The position numbers and the translations under genes were made by a program. The notes under the pieces are model-generated. The model was not told the DNA's origin, did not search any database, and worked only from the letters and a program-made list of their open reading frames with translations. A stretch of 64,000 nt of DNA from an uncultured Muribaculaceae bacterium (GTDB lineage Bacteria > Bacteroidota > Bacteroidia > Bacteroidales > Muribaculaceae): positions 62,001 to 126,000 of the forward strand of contig CANRCT010000001.1 in the NCBI GenBank assembly GCA_947629175.1, read 5' to 3'. Below are positions 51,498-59,959 of this stretch, one piece after another. Position 1 is the stretch's first letter. Each line of letters opens with the position of its first letter.

Positions 51498-51818
51498 ATG
51501 TCAACAATCATATCATTAGCAAACTATTATGCAGATGCTGGCGGATCGGGCCGGCAGGATTGTCGACAGGTCGGCATTTCGATGCCGATAGGCGTTGAGA
51601 ATAACAATGCCGACGCGCAACTCGCTGTCAGCGAGTGTGTCGCGTATGGGGGGGGTGTTTCCGGTTGTAAGTCGGTAGTTATGCCGACGGTTTTCAGTAG
51701 TTTCAGTCTGCTCATCGCTTCTGCGGTGGGTCGTTTTCGTATGTCTGATCCGTTCAGGGCAGTGGATTGTTTTTGTCTTGAAGCGGATAAGCCAACCAGT
51801 AACAACACAGCATCATAA
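51498..51818 (+). CDS. Possible small protein of unknown function, or a structured RNA instead
   Basis: 106 aa, MSTIISLANYYADAGGSG at the start, Cys-containing (6 Cys), no family recognised, no membrane helix. It lies 25 nt after a consensus promoter and before a terminator. Codons 51-53 lie in a run of eight G (51648-51655). Codon choice is less biased than in neighbours. Several hairpins cover the same bases (TCGGCAT-TTCG-ATGCCGA near 51570-51590, CTCGCT/AGCGAG near 51621, GTCGG/CCGAC near 51671-51690), and GTCGGCA/TGCCGAC-like words recur five times. It may be a non-coding RNA instead. Low confidence. Confidence 0.3.
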   Translation: MSTIISLANYYADAGGSGRQDCRQVGISMPIGVENNNADAQLAVSECVAYGGGVSGCKSVVMPTVFSSFSLLIASAVGRFRMSDPFRAVDCFCLEADKPTSNNTAS

Positions 51819-51985
51819 TCCGGTCAGCTTTTACAGCTGACTATCCTGTATATAAATAAGTGGGCGATCGACCCGAGAGGAAATGCCGCCCACATCCCTG
51901 TAAAAATTACACTTGGAAGAGCCAACCGTGAGGTCCGCTCTTTTTTATTTTTTTACGATTATTTTTATATCCCGGTGATTTTAGG
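51819..51985 (+). other. 3' part of the post-dnaA transcription unit
   Basis: Two hairpins follow the ORF: GTCAGCT/AGCTGAC (51823-51841) and GTGGGCG/CGCCCAC (51860-51893), then the terminator. No gene seen. Confidence 0.5.
51918..51953 (+). terminator. Terminator of the post-dnaA unit
   Basis: AGAGC/GCTCT with an inner ACC/GGT, followed by a long T tract (TTTTTTATTTTTTT). Clear rho-independent terminator. Confidence 0.78.
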
Positions 51986-51993
51986 TAATTTTG
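51986..51993 (+). promoter_or_regulatory. -7 promoter box of the C1 peptidase gene
   Basis: TAATTTTG, 29 bp before the ATG at 52023. It shows that the open frame upstream of that ATG is not used. No clear TTG at -33. Confidence 0.55.
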
Positions 51994-52022
51994 TGGAACA
52001 GGAATATTTACAATTTTTAGAT

Positions 52023-53219
52023 ATGAGACCAATCCTTATCGTGGCCGCTCTGGCGGCCGCTCTCTCGGTTCAGGCTCAGGATGCCGCCAAGACCGATTCA
52101 GTAGAGGGCTTCAAGTTTACCGACGTCAAGACGGTGAAGACCAATCCAGTGCGCGACCAGAACAAGTCGGGTACATGCTGGTGCTTCTCAAGCAATTCGT
52201 TTTTCGAGAACGAGATTATCCGCAAGGGTGGCAAGCCGGTGGATCTCTCCGAGATGTTCGTCGTATGGCACACCTATGATGACAAGGCCGACAAGTATAT
52301 CCGCACCAACGGCAAGATCAATTTCTCGCAGGGCGGAAGCGGCCTCGACGTCCCGTATGTATGGGCTGCCTACGGCATGATGCCCGAAGAGGCCTACAAG
52401 GGTCTGAACTACGGCGAGGACAATCACGTGCACGGAGAGCTTGAAGCTGCCATGCAGGGTTACCTCGGAGCTATCAACCGCAAGCCCAACCGCCGTCTCT
52501 CCACAGCTTGGCGCAAGGGACTGCAGGGTATCCTCAACGCTTATTTCGGCGAGATACCGGCTACTTTCGAATACGAGGGCAAGACTTACACTCCGCAGAC
52601 ATTCGCACAGTCGCTCGGCATCAACCCCGACGACTATGCCACATTCACGTCGTTCACCCATCATCCGTTCGACAAACCCTTTGTACTTGAAGTTTCCGAC
52701 AACTGGCTTGCCGGACAGTATATGAACGTTCCTTTGGCCGACCTCAAGGCTATCGTGGACAATGCCATCGACAAAGGCTATTCTGTAGCATGGGCAGCCG
52801 ACGTCAGCGAGGGCGGATTCAAGTGGAAGGAAGGTTTTGCAGTTATGCCGGCCGACAAAGATGAGTCTGACCTCGAAGGGACTGAGCTCTCGCGATGGGT
52901 GAAGCTCTCTGATGCAGAGAAAAACCGCGAGAAATTCGACGTAAAAGGTCCGGTCAAGGAGATTGAAGTGACACAGGAGATGCGTCAGGAGATGTTTGAC
53001 CGTCAGGAGACTACCGACGACCACGGAATGGTGATCGTAGGAAAGGCCACCGACCAGAAAGGCAACGAATACTACAAGGTGCAGAATTCCTGGACCGACA
53101 AACAGAAATATGGAGGCTACTTCTATGTCTCGATGCCCTATTTCCTGGCAAAGACCATGGATATATATGTCAACAAGGAGGCCGTGCCGACCGCTATCCG
53201 CAAGCGCACCGGCATCTGA
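52023..53219 (+). CDS. C1 family cysteine peptidase (bleomycin hydrolase/PepC type), secreted
   Basis: 398 aa. Signal peptide (MRPILIVAALAAALS, then VQAQ). The papain-type core has VRDQNKSGTCWCFSS with the oxyanion Gln46 and catalytic Cys52, DDHGMVIVGKA with His, and YYKVQNSW with Asn. The order and the long insert between them fit the PepC/BLMH branch, which acts as an aminopeptidase in a hexamer. It is predicted to be periplasmic. Own promoter and a strong terminator at 53245; single-gene unit. Confidence 0.92.
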   Translation: MRPILIVAALAAALSVQAQDAAKTDSVEGFKFTDVKTVKTNPVRDQNKSGTCWCFSSNSFFENEIIRKGGKPVDLSEMFVVWHTYDDKADKYIRTNGKINFSQGGSGLDVPYVWAAYGMMPEEAYKGLNYGEDNHVHGELEAAMQGYLGAINRKPNRRLSTAWRKGLQGILNAYFGEIPATFEYEGKTYTPQTFAQSLGINPDDYATFTSFTHHPFDKPFVLEVSDNWLAGQYMNVPLADLKAIVDNAIDKGYSVAWAADVSEGGFKWKEGFAVMPADKDESDLEGTELSRWVKLSDAEKNREKFDVKGPVKEIEVTQEMRQEMFDRQETTDDHGMVIVGKATDQKGNEYYKVQNSWTDKQKYGGYFYVSMPYFLAKTMDIYVNKEAVPTAIRKRTGI

Positions 53220-53244
53220 TCGCTGACATAGACGAAATCTGAAA

Positions 53245-53288
53245 AAAGACTGCGTTGCGCCTTGATGAAGGTTGACAACGCAGTCTTT
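53245..53288. terminator. Bidirectional terminator between the C1 peptidase and glycosyltransferase genes
   Basis: AAAGACTGCGTTG / CAACGCAGTCTTT (13 bp) with an 18-nt loop and A/T runs on both sides. Confidence 0.88.
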
Positions 53289-53317
53289 GTTTCTGGGGGC
53301 GTCTGCGGCGCAAGATG

Positions 53318-54562
53318 TCACTCGGTCATTCTGACGATGTCGTCGGCCAGCTCTTCGCGGAGCAGCGTTGCATCGAAGTCGGAGGCCCATTTCTCGCGCG
53401 CTCCGAGGCGCATGCGGCTGTAGCGCAGCTGTGAGTCGATGCACGGCATGATGCCCCGTATGAATTCTTCCTTACGGGGGTTGGCGGCGAGCAGTATCCC
53501 GCAGTCATCGTCGATCATTTCCGACAGGCCGCCGACGTCATTGGCTACAACGGGCACTCCGTGCATGAGCGCTTCGCATACTGCCACAGGACATCCTATG
53601 CTGTCTTCGGCAAGAAGCAGCATCCAGTCGATGCGTCCGGTGGCATATAGTGCGTGGACGTCATCGTTGCTGACCGCTCCGGTCAACTCTACGTGGAGCC
53701 ACCGGTTTGACGGCATGCCAGAGAGGGTCTTTTTCAGGTCGGAAAGGCGCGGGCCGTCGCCGACGATGACCCATCGCACCGTTTTTTCACGGGCAGTGGC
53801 GAGTGCGTCAATGAATTCCGCCATCTGATCAAAGCGTTTGTCGTCAGAAATAGGGCCGACGGTCAGAAATGTCAGCTGCGAGTGCATCACGTGCGGCGAC
53901 GGAGTGGAGGGATGCCGGTCGATGCAGCCGAGACGCCGTGTCTCGATATGGATATGCCGGTCGGTCGAAAGACGTCGCCGCACTACCTCGGCAGTCTGGT
54001 CGCTTGCGGTGAATATGGCCCTGCATCTTCGGCCCGTGAACAGCCGCAGCTTGCGGTTGCCCCGCTGCAGATCGTCGGTGTGGGCGCGTGTGACGATGCG
54101 CAGATGCAGCCTCCGCGAGGCAAGCGCAAGGCCCGATGTGAACGGATTGAGCCGGAAAGTATAGAATACCGTATTCTGCGGCGTCAGTTCGGGATTCCTT
54201 TCAAACCAGCCTTTGATCCAACGGCTGAAAGCGGCGGCCTGCACTGCATGGCTGAAGGTTTCCCGGCTGTCTGTGCCGCTGACAATCCATCTTGGCAATT
54301 CTCCCGAGAGTATGGCCTGCCATAACGGCAGTTTTCCGTCTGTGCCGGTTGCATCGGCGAGTTCGTCGCAGATCTCGATCTCAGGGCGCCGTCGGCTGTC
54401 GTAGACATCGCCCATGCGCCGTCGCGGCATCACTATGACGCGTCTGAAGCGCGTGGCCAATGCGTCGATCTCCGGCCTGACGAGCACGCTTTCAGGATGC
54501 TCGCAATAGGGATATGCATCGGTGAGAACTACGATTGTGGCTTCTGAATGAGACGTATTCAT
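53318..54562 (-). CDS. Glycosyltransferase family 4-like protein
   Basis: 414 aa. N-terminal half is a Rossmann-like domain (IVVLTDAYPYCEHPESVLVRPEI); the C-terminal half has LTFLTVGPISDDKRFDQMAEFI, WVIVGDGPRLSDL and the nucleotide-sugar site EDSIGCPVAVCEALMHGVPVVANDVGGLSEMI. That matches GT4 (GT-B fold) enzymes. It probably adds a sugar to a surface polysaccharide; acceptor unknown. It has no adjacent polysaccharide genes and ends 30 bp before the bidirectional terminator at 53245-53288. Start at ATG 54562. Confidence 0.9.
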   Translation of the reverse strand: MNTSHSEATIVVLTDAYPYCEHPESVLVRPEIDALATRFRRVIVMPRRRMGDVYDSRRRPEIEICDELADATGTDGKLPLWQAILSGELPRWIVSGTDSRETFSHAVQAAAFSRWIKGWFERNPELTPQNTVFYTFRLNPFTSGLALASRRLHLRIVTRAHTDDLQRGNRKLRLFTGRRCRAIFTASDQTAEVVRRRLSTDRHIHIETRRLGCIDRHPSTPSPHVMHSQLTFLTVGPISDDKRFDQMAEFIDALATAREKTVRWVIVGDGPRLSDLKKTLSGMPSNRWLHVELTGAVSNDDVHALYATGRIDWMLLLAEDSIGCPVAVCEALMHGVPVVANDVGGLSEMIDDDCGILLAANPRKEEFIRGIMPCIDSQLRYSRMRLGAREKWASDFDATLLREELADDIVRMTE

Positions 54563-54612
54563 GGTCGTAGTGTCTGATTGCTGACGTTGAATTATGGGGG
54601 CGTTAGTGATTA

Positions 54613-55977
54613 TCAGGCGAAATGTATGAGCATGAACGACGATATCACCATATATATGAGCATGCCGATGATGTCGTTGGTGATCGATATGAAGGGGCCT
54701 GTGGCAAGAGCAGGGTCAACCTTGAATTTTTCGAGGGTCAGGGGCACGAATGTGCCGAATACCGACGCGAATATCACTACCGACATCAGAGAGAACGATA
54801 CGGCCAGGGTGGTGGAATAATGGCCGGGCCCAAGCTTCATGATGTTGTAGACCAATACCATAAGAGAGATGATAAGGCCGTTGATGAGGCCGACGCCGAG
54901 CTCTTTGAGCAGCTGGCGCCCCGATTTGCGCAGGTCGAGCGAGCCGTTGGCCAGGCCCTGCACCACGATGGCCGACGACTGTGTGCCGACATTTCCGCCG
55001 GTGCCTCCGATGAGTGGAATGAACAGCGCAAGCGTCGGATCGACCGACAGCCCCTCCTCGAAGTGGCCGAGGATTAGCGAGTTGCCGATGCCTCCGAGCA
55101 TGCCGATCAGAAGCCAGGGGAGGCGCGCCTTGGTCTGGGTGAAGATGGTGTCAGAGGTCTCTACGTCGCTCGAAAGACCTGATGCCAGCTGATAGTCGCG
55201 TTCGGTCGATTCGCGCACCTGATCCATCACGTCGTCGACGGTGATGCGTCCCACGAGGCGACCGATGGAGTCGACCACCGGCATCGCCACGAGGTCGTAT
55301 TTCTCGAAGTCGATAGCCACGTCGTCGATAGGCGTATCGGTCTTCACCGACGCCGGGTTTTCCTCCATGACATGGCGTATTTTCGATACCGACGGGTGGG
55401 TGATAAGCGTTTTCAGGGGTAGAATGCCACGCAGACGGTAGTCATTGTCGACCACATATACGTTGTAGATCACGTCCATATCCTCGGCCTGCATGCGCAT
55501 CTGCTTGATGCATTCCGGCATGCTCCAGTTTTCGTTGACCACGATCATCTCCGTGCCCATGAGGCCGCCGGCGGTGTCCTCGTCGTATTTCAGCAGGTCG
55601 ATGATGTCGCCTGCCTGCTCTACGTCGTCGATATGCGAGAGGATCTTGTCGCGGTCCTCCTCGTCGAGTTCCTGGATGATGTCGACGGCGTCGTCTGTGT
55701 CGAGGTTTTCGATAAACTGCTTGGCGATCTCCTCGGCAGGCATCTCGCTGAGGAGTTTGCGGCGATCGTCCTCGTCGAGCTCCATGAGCACGTCGGCCGC
55801 GATCTCGTCATCGAGCAGCTTGTAGAGGAATTCCTCCTCCTCCAGATCGAGCTGCTGATATAGCTCGGCTATGTCGGCGGGATGCAGGTCGGCCAGCTCC
55901 TTGCGGGCCGCCTCTTCATCGCGCTCCGCGATTATCTTGCGGATGTGTTCCAGATATTCGGGTGTGTATTCTTTCAT
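54613..55977 (-). CDS. mgtE: Magnesium transporter MgtE
   Basis: 454 aa. N-terminal MgtE_N superhelix (1-130, ADIAELYQQLDLEEEEFLYKLL), two CBS domains (about 135-260, LRGILPLKTLITHPSVSKI and PVVDSIGRLVGRITVDDVMD) and five membrane helices with LFIPLIGGTGGNVGTQSSAIVVQGLA, the pore signature. It is a Mg2+ channel gated by Mg2+ binding to the CBS domains. It overlaps ksgA by 4 bp. Confidence 0.97.
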   Translation of the reverse strand: MKEYTPEYLEHIRKIIAERDEEAARKELADLHPADIAELYQQLDLEEEEFLYKLLDDEIAADVLMELDEDDRRKLLSEMPAEEIAKQFIENLDTDDAVDIIQELDEEDRDKILSHIDDVEQAGDIIDLLKYDEDTAGGLMGTEMIVVNENWSMPECIKQMRMQAEDMDVIYNVYVVDNDYRLRGILPLKTLITHPSVSKIRHVMEENPASVKTDTPIDDVAIDFEKYDLVAMPVVDSIGRLVGRITVDDVMDQVRESTERDYQLASGLSSDVETSDTIFTQTKARLPWLLIGMLGGIGNSLILGHFEEGLSVDPTLALFIPLIGGTGGNVGTQSSAIVVQGLANGSLDLRKSGRQLLKELGVGLINGLIISLMVLVYNIMKLGPGHYSTTLAVSFSLMSVVIFASVFGTFVPLTLEKFKVDPALATGPFISITNDIIGMLIYMVISSFMLIHFA

Positions 55978-56771
55978 TCTTTAGCAGGGCGGAGTGAGGC
56001 TATGAAATTGGTCAGTTCCACGAAGTCGGCCACCGTCAGCTGCTCGGGTCTCATCTGGCCCAGCGGCAGGCAGTCGGGCGTCTGGGCCGAAGGCAGAAGC
56101 CCTCGCAGAGAGTTGCGGAGAGTCTTGCGGCGCTGGCTGAAGGCTGTCTTCACCACTGTCTTGAACAGACGCTCGTCACATCCCAGATCAGTGACGCCGT
56201 TGCGTCGCAGCCGTATCACTCCGCTCTGCACTTTGGGAGGCGGATTGAACACTCCCGGCTCAACGGTGAACAGATATTCCACGTCATACCAGGCCTGGAG
56301 CAGCACGCTGAGTATGCCGCGGGTCTTTGTCCCCGCGGGAGCCGCAAGCCTTTCGGCAACCTCCCGCTGGAGCATCCCCGAGCAGCATTTCACCTGGTCG
56401 CGGTATTCGAGCACATGGAAGAATATCTGCGATGAGATATTGTAGGGATAATTGCCGATCACACAGAACGGCTGCCCGTCGCCGTAGACCTTTGCGAGGT
56501 CGAGGCGGAGAAAGTCGCAGTCGATTATGCGGCCGTCGAGATCCGGGAAGTTGCGGCGCAGATATTCCACGCTCTCGCCGTCGATCTCCGCTACTCTTAC
56601 ATCGTGGCCTCCTTCTATCAGATACTGGGTGAGCACTCCCATGCCGGGCCCCACCTCCATCACCGGCAATCCCTTGTAATCGTCGAGTGTGGCGGCGATG
56701 CGCCGGGCTATGTCGAGGTCGGTCAGGAAGTGCTGTCCGAGGGCTTTCTTGGGTTTTACTTGCTGGGCCAT
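55974..56771 (-). CDS. rsmA: 16S rRNA dimethyladenosine transferase
   Basis: 265 aa. VKPKKALGQHFLTDLDIARRI is the KsgA start; VMEVGPGMGVLT is the SAM site and VIGNYPYNISSQIFF the NLPYxxxS-type motif that positions the base. It dimethylates A1518 and A1519 of 16S rRNA (E. coli numbering) during late 30S assembly. mgtE overlaps its stop by 4 bp, a conserved Bacteroidetes pair. A TATTTTTGC -7 box lies at 56792-56800. Confidence 0.97.
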   Translation of the reverse strand: MAQQVKPKKALGQHFLTDLDIARRIAATLDDYKGLPVMEVGPGMGVLTQYLIEGGHDVRVAEIDGESVEYLRRNFPDLDGRIIDCDFLRLDLAKVYGDGQPFCVIGNYPYNISSQIFFHVLEYRDQVKCCSGMLQREVAERLAAPAGTKTRGILSVLLQAWYDVEYLFTVEPGVFNPPPKVQSGVIRLRRNGVTDLGCDERLFKTVVKTAFSQRRKTLRNSLRGLLPSAQTPDCLPLGQMRPEQLTVADFVELTNFIASLRPAKE

Positions 56772-56933
56772 AGGTAGTGCGGTTTACTTCTGCAAAAATA
56801 ATAATTATTTGTGTAAAAATCGAAATAAATCTGATCATCGCTGCCGTCGGCGAAAGATAGCGGCGGATACGAACGAAGGACCCGACGGCATGCGGCCGGC
56901 GTGTCCTTCGGTTTTATTACGTGAGGCGTGCGG

Positions 56934-57488
56934 TCAGCCGTTTACGGCCTCCGTGAGATTCTTGAACTGCAGTATGTAGTCGTCGGCAGTCGTGGCGTCA
57001 AGATGGGGTATGAAGAAGTTGGCGTTGAGCCGGGCGGCTTCGAGGCATGTGCTGATGATCACCATCGCGGGCTGCGCTACCGACGATGCCATCGGATCGT
57101 CGAGATTCACGAGCGCGCTCATCGGCTTGGTCAGGTCGGCCGCAAGGCGCGCCGTCTGCAGATTGGCCTCGGCGCACTCTTTGAAAAGAGTATCCTGCTC
57201 GGCTTTGTCGGCTCCGACTATTGCCGCGTTGAGCGCTTTGCCGGCCGAGAAGCAGCGGTTGGCAGCCGCTTCAAGCTGTTCTTTGAGAATCGACAGTTGT
57301 GTCTGGAGCAACTGGGTGGCCGGATCGTCGGCCTTGAGCTTCTCCGACTTGATGGCCGAGGCGACGGCGAAGAGGCCGAGCGACGCCTGGATGGTAAGCA
57401 CTGATGCCGTGGCTTCTCCGGGTATGGTGAGCAGCGACGCGTGGCTCAGATGGTCGGTGAATTTTCTGAAATTAATGTTCTGTATCAT
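56934..57488 (-). CDS. Unknown protein, possibly a divergent cyclodeaminase-type (FTCD_C) fold
   Basis: 184 aa, soluble and mostly helical. The segments TIPGEATASVLTIQASLGLFAVA (N-terminal), CFSAGKALNAAI in the middle and SSVAQPAMVIISTCLEAARLNANFF at the C-terminal resemble FTCD_C/FchA proteins: PGGGxxxA near the start and a C-terminal AAxxxNxxxN helix. The glycine signature is degenerate (PGEATAS), so any link is uncertain. The ATG at 57488 was chosen because the fold begins just after it; an in-frame Met lies 24 codons upstream. No operon partner; the next gene upstream is separated by a terminator. Confidence 0.55.
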   Translation of the reverse strand: MIQNINFRKFTDHLSHASLLTIPGEATASVLTIQASLGLFAVASAIKSEKLKADDPATQLLQTQLSILKEQLEAAANRCFSAGKALNAAIVGADKAEQDTLFKECAEANLQTARLAADLTKPMSALVNLDDPMASSVAQPAMVIISTCLEAARLNANFFIPHLDATTADDYILQFKNLTEAVNG

Positions 57489-57604
57489 GTTAGGTTCGGA
57501 TTGGAGATCGGTTGACGTGTATGTGAAATGGCCGCACTTCCGTTGCCGGATGCGAACCATTTATAATTAAACGCAACCTATCCGGCAAAAGTTGTGCCGG
57601 AGCA

Positions 57605-57641
57605 TAAAAAAAGAGTCGGCATCCTGATCGGATCCGGCTCT
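57605..57641 (-). terminator. Terminator after the small lipoprotein gene
   Basis: AGAGTCGG / CCGGCTCT (one wobble), a bulged C, then ATCC/GGAT; followed on the minus strand by T7. Confidence 0.8.
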
Positions 57642-57669
57642 AAGTGTCTTTGTGGATTTCGCGAGTGGA

Positions 57670-57873
57670 TTACTCGGCAACAGCTGCAACAACAGCGGTG
57701 TCGGTAGCTACGGTGTCGCCGCTGACAGTGTCAACGATGGCCTCGGTCTCAACAGCAACAACTGCCTCAACGCTATCAGTAGCTGCGGCCTCAGCCTCAG
57801 CAGCGTTCTTGTTTCCGCAAGCGAAGAGCGATGCGCTGAATACAACAGCGAGCATCAGAACTAACTTTTTCAT
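57670..57873 (-). CDS. Small Ala/Val/Thr/Glu-rich lipoprotein
   Basis: 67 aa. MKKLVLMLAVVFSASLFAC gives a lipobox with Cys19. The remaining 48 residues are low-complexity, made of Ala, Glu, Val, Thr and Asp, with repeats such as AVVAVETEAIVDTV. Such tiny lipoproteins with acidic tails occur in Bacteroidetes; no function is known. Its own promoter and a strong terminator flank it. ATG at 57873 is set by the signal; an in-frame Met 13 codons upstream (57912) is less likely. Confidence 0.75.
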   Translation of the reverse strand: MKKLVLMLAVVFSASLFACGNKNAAEAEAAATDSVEAVVAVETEAIVDTVSGDTVATDTAVVAAVAE

Positions 57874-57919
57874 TTTCTTTCGATTGATTAATAAAACATT
57901 CTTTAGCTTCAAAAACGCT

Positions 57920-57951
57920 GCAAAGTTACAGCAAGTTTAGAAACTGACAAA
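57920..57951 (-). promoter_or_regulatory. Promoter of the small lipoprotein gene
   Basis: TAACTTTGC at 57920-57928 and TTTG at 57948-57951 on the minus strand, 19 bp apart. Confidence 0.72.
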
Positions 57952-58050
57952 CTTTTTTGCAATTTTTTTTGCCCTTGAAGCGACTTTTTTAACGAAAGTT
58001 AATGCCGAAGGGGCGGTGATATGAACGTAAGCTTATGTCAGTCAGCTGGT

Positions 58051-59751
58051 TCATTGCTCGGCGCGTCGCTCTGCGGCGATGGCGTTGGCGAGTGTGACTG
58101 CTTTGGTGATATGGTCGCAGAGGTTGCGTTCGCCTATCAGCCGCTCCACGTAGGCGTGTTCGAGCACGCGGTGCACGTTCTCGTTGACGCCCGAGAGCAC
58201 CACGTCGATACCCTCTTTCTGCGACGACTGGATGAGGATCTCCAGGTTGTGCACTCCGGTGGCGTCGATGAAGGGCACCTTGCGCATGCGGATGATTCTC
58301 ACAAGGGGCTTCTCGGCCATGGTGGAGCGCATCAGCTCGTCGAACTTCGTGGCCACGCCGAAGAAGAACGGGCCGTCGATCTCGTAGACCTCCACGCCTC
58401 TGGCCACGTCGAGCACCTCGTGGGTGGTGGCCTCCGTGCCCTCGGCCACGTCGAGCTGCCCCGAGTAGGCTCGTATCTGGGTATTCTCCATGACGCGGCG
58501 CAAGAAGAGGATGATGGCAAGCAGCAGGCCGATCTCGATGGCTATAGTCAGGTCGAAGATCACCGTCAGCAGGAAGGTGACGGCAAGCACTGTGATGTCG
58601 CTCTTGGGGTTCTTGAATATGGCTCTGACGGTGCGCCAGCCGCTCATGTTGTACGACACCATGATCAGCACGGCCGCCAGGCATGCCATGGGCACGAGGT
58701 TGATCATCGGCATCAGGAAGAGGAATATAAGCAGCAACACCACTGCGTGGATTATGCCGGCCACCGGCGTGCGGCCGCCGTTGGTGATGTTGGTCATAGT
58801 GCGGGCTATGGCTCCGGTCACCGGTATGCCGCCGAAAAACGGCACGGTGATGTTGGCCAGTCCCTGGCCTATCAGCTCGGTGTTGGAGTTGGTGCGCGAC
58901 CCGGTGACGCCGTCGGCCACGGTCGACGACAGCAGCGACTCGATGGCGCCCAGTATCGCGATGGTGAATGCCGAGGGGAGCAGGGCGTTGATGGTGGCCA
59001 TGGTCAGCTCGAAGCCGTGGGGCTGGGGAATGTCGGTGTCGAGAGCGCCGAAGCGGTCGCCTATGGTCTCGATGCTGATTCCGTCAAGACCGTTGAGGAA
59101 ATAGACGGCTACTGTCATGACGATGATCGAGATCAGCGCACCCGGGAGCTTCTTGGAAATGCGCGGCGTCAGGATGATGATCAGCAGGGAGACGATGCCC
59201 ACTCCGAGGGTGATCCAGTCTGTCTGTTGCAGATGGGTGAGATACATACCCCATTTGGGGAGGAACTCGCTCGGCACATCGCGCAGCCCGAGGCCGAGGA
59301 AGTCGTTGATCTGCGTGGAGAAGATCGTCAGGGCAATGCCCGCCGTGAAGCCGACCACTATCGGGTAGGGGATGAATTTGATGACCGTGCCGAGATGAAA
59401 CACTCCTAAAAGCACAAGTATAAGGCCGGCCATGAATGTGGCGATCGCCAGACCCTCAAGGCCGTATTCGGCGATGATGCCGTAGACTATCACGATGAAT
59501 GCGCCCGTGGGGCCGCCGATCTGCACGGAGCAGCCGCCCAGCGCCGACACCATGAAGCCGCCGATTATCGCCGTGATGAGGCCGATTGTCGGGCTGACGC
59601 CGCTCGCTATGCCGAAGGCTATGGCCAGCGGGAGAGCTACGATGCCCGTGACAATGCCTGCGGTGAGATCGCTTTTCAGCCGCTTTACGGAATAGTTGCG
59701 GAGAGTTGAGATCAGTTTGGGTCGGAAATCGACCGGTCCGGATAGATTCAT
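58051..59751 (-). CDS. SulP-family inorganic anion transporter with STAS domain
   Basis: 566 aa. About 12-14 membrane helices, with LPLAIAFGIASGVSPTIGLITAIIGG near residue 40 and GGIPVTGAIARTMTNI near 310. The C-terminal 120 residues form a STAS domain (GVEVYEIDGPFFFGVATKF, RKVPFIDATGVHNLEILI). It carries sulfate, bicarbonate or a similar anion; substrate not defined. A TAACTTTGC box is 60 bp upstream. It is separated from the downstream gene by a gap with AT-rich sequence. Confidence 0.95.
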   Translation of the reverse strand: MNLSGPVDFRPKLISTLRNYSVKRLKSDLTAGIVTGIVALPLAIAFGIASGVSPTIGLITAIIGGFMVSALGGCSVQIGGPTGAFIVIVYGIIAEYGLEGLAIATFMAGLILVLLGVFHLGTVIKFIPYPIVVGFTAGIALTIFSTQINDFLGLGLRDVPSEFLPKWGMYLTHLQQTDWITLGVGIVSLLIIILTPRISKKLPGALISIIVMTVAVYFLNGLDGISIETIGDRFGALDTDIPQPHGFELTMATINALLPSAFTIAILGAIESLLSSTVADGVTGSRTNSNTELIGQGLANITVPFFGGIPVTGAIARTMTNITNGGRTPVAGIIHAVVLLLIFLFLMPMINLVPMACLAAVLIMVSYNMSGWRTVRAIFKNPKSDITVLAVTFLLTVIFDLTIAIEIGLLLAIILFLRRVMENTQIRAYSGQLDVAEGTEATTHEVLDVARGVEVYEIDGPFFFGVATKFDELMRSTMAEKPLVRIIRMRKVPFIDATGVHNLEILIQSSQKEGIDVVLSGVNENVHRVLEHAYVERLIGERNLCDHITKAVTLANAIAAERRAEQ

Positions 59752-59811
59752 ACTGACGTTGTTATGATGATTGTTATATTATCCTTATTTGCTTTTTCCG
59801 ATTTTGAAGCC

Positions 59812-59820
59812 GCAAAGTTA
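59812..59820 (-). promoter_or_regulatory. -7 promoter box of the SulP gene
   Basis: TAACTTTGC on the minus strand, 60 bp upstream of the ATG. No TTG at -33. Confidence 0.5.
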
Positions 59821-59959
59821 CGCATTTTTTAACAGATTGAAGCATACTGTAACTTAATTGCTACACTATGCTGCCTTGCGCAGTATGGATATGGAAAGAG
59901 CGACTTGCCTTGTCAGGGGGGCAGTCGCTCTTCCGATTAAAAAATGATTGGCTTGCCTG

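Noticed and set aside
51480..51953. tmRNA gene (a GCAAACTATTATGCA stretch resembles a tag, and GGATTGTCGACAGG resembles a tmRNA 5' region)
   Set aside because: No tRNA-like 3' end with TTCGATTC and CCA, no tag ending in ALAA-stop, and the order of the two parts is wrong.
58021..59409. Plus-strand open frame of 462 codons rich in His, Asp and Gly
   Set aside because: Composition is that of the complement of the SulP membrane gene; no domain.
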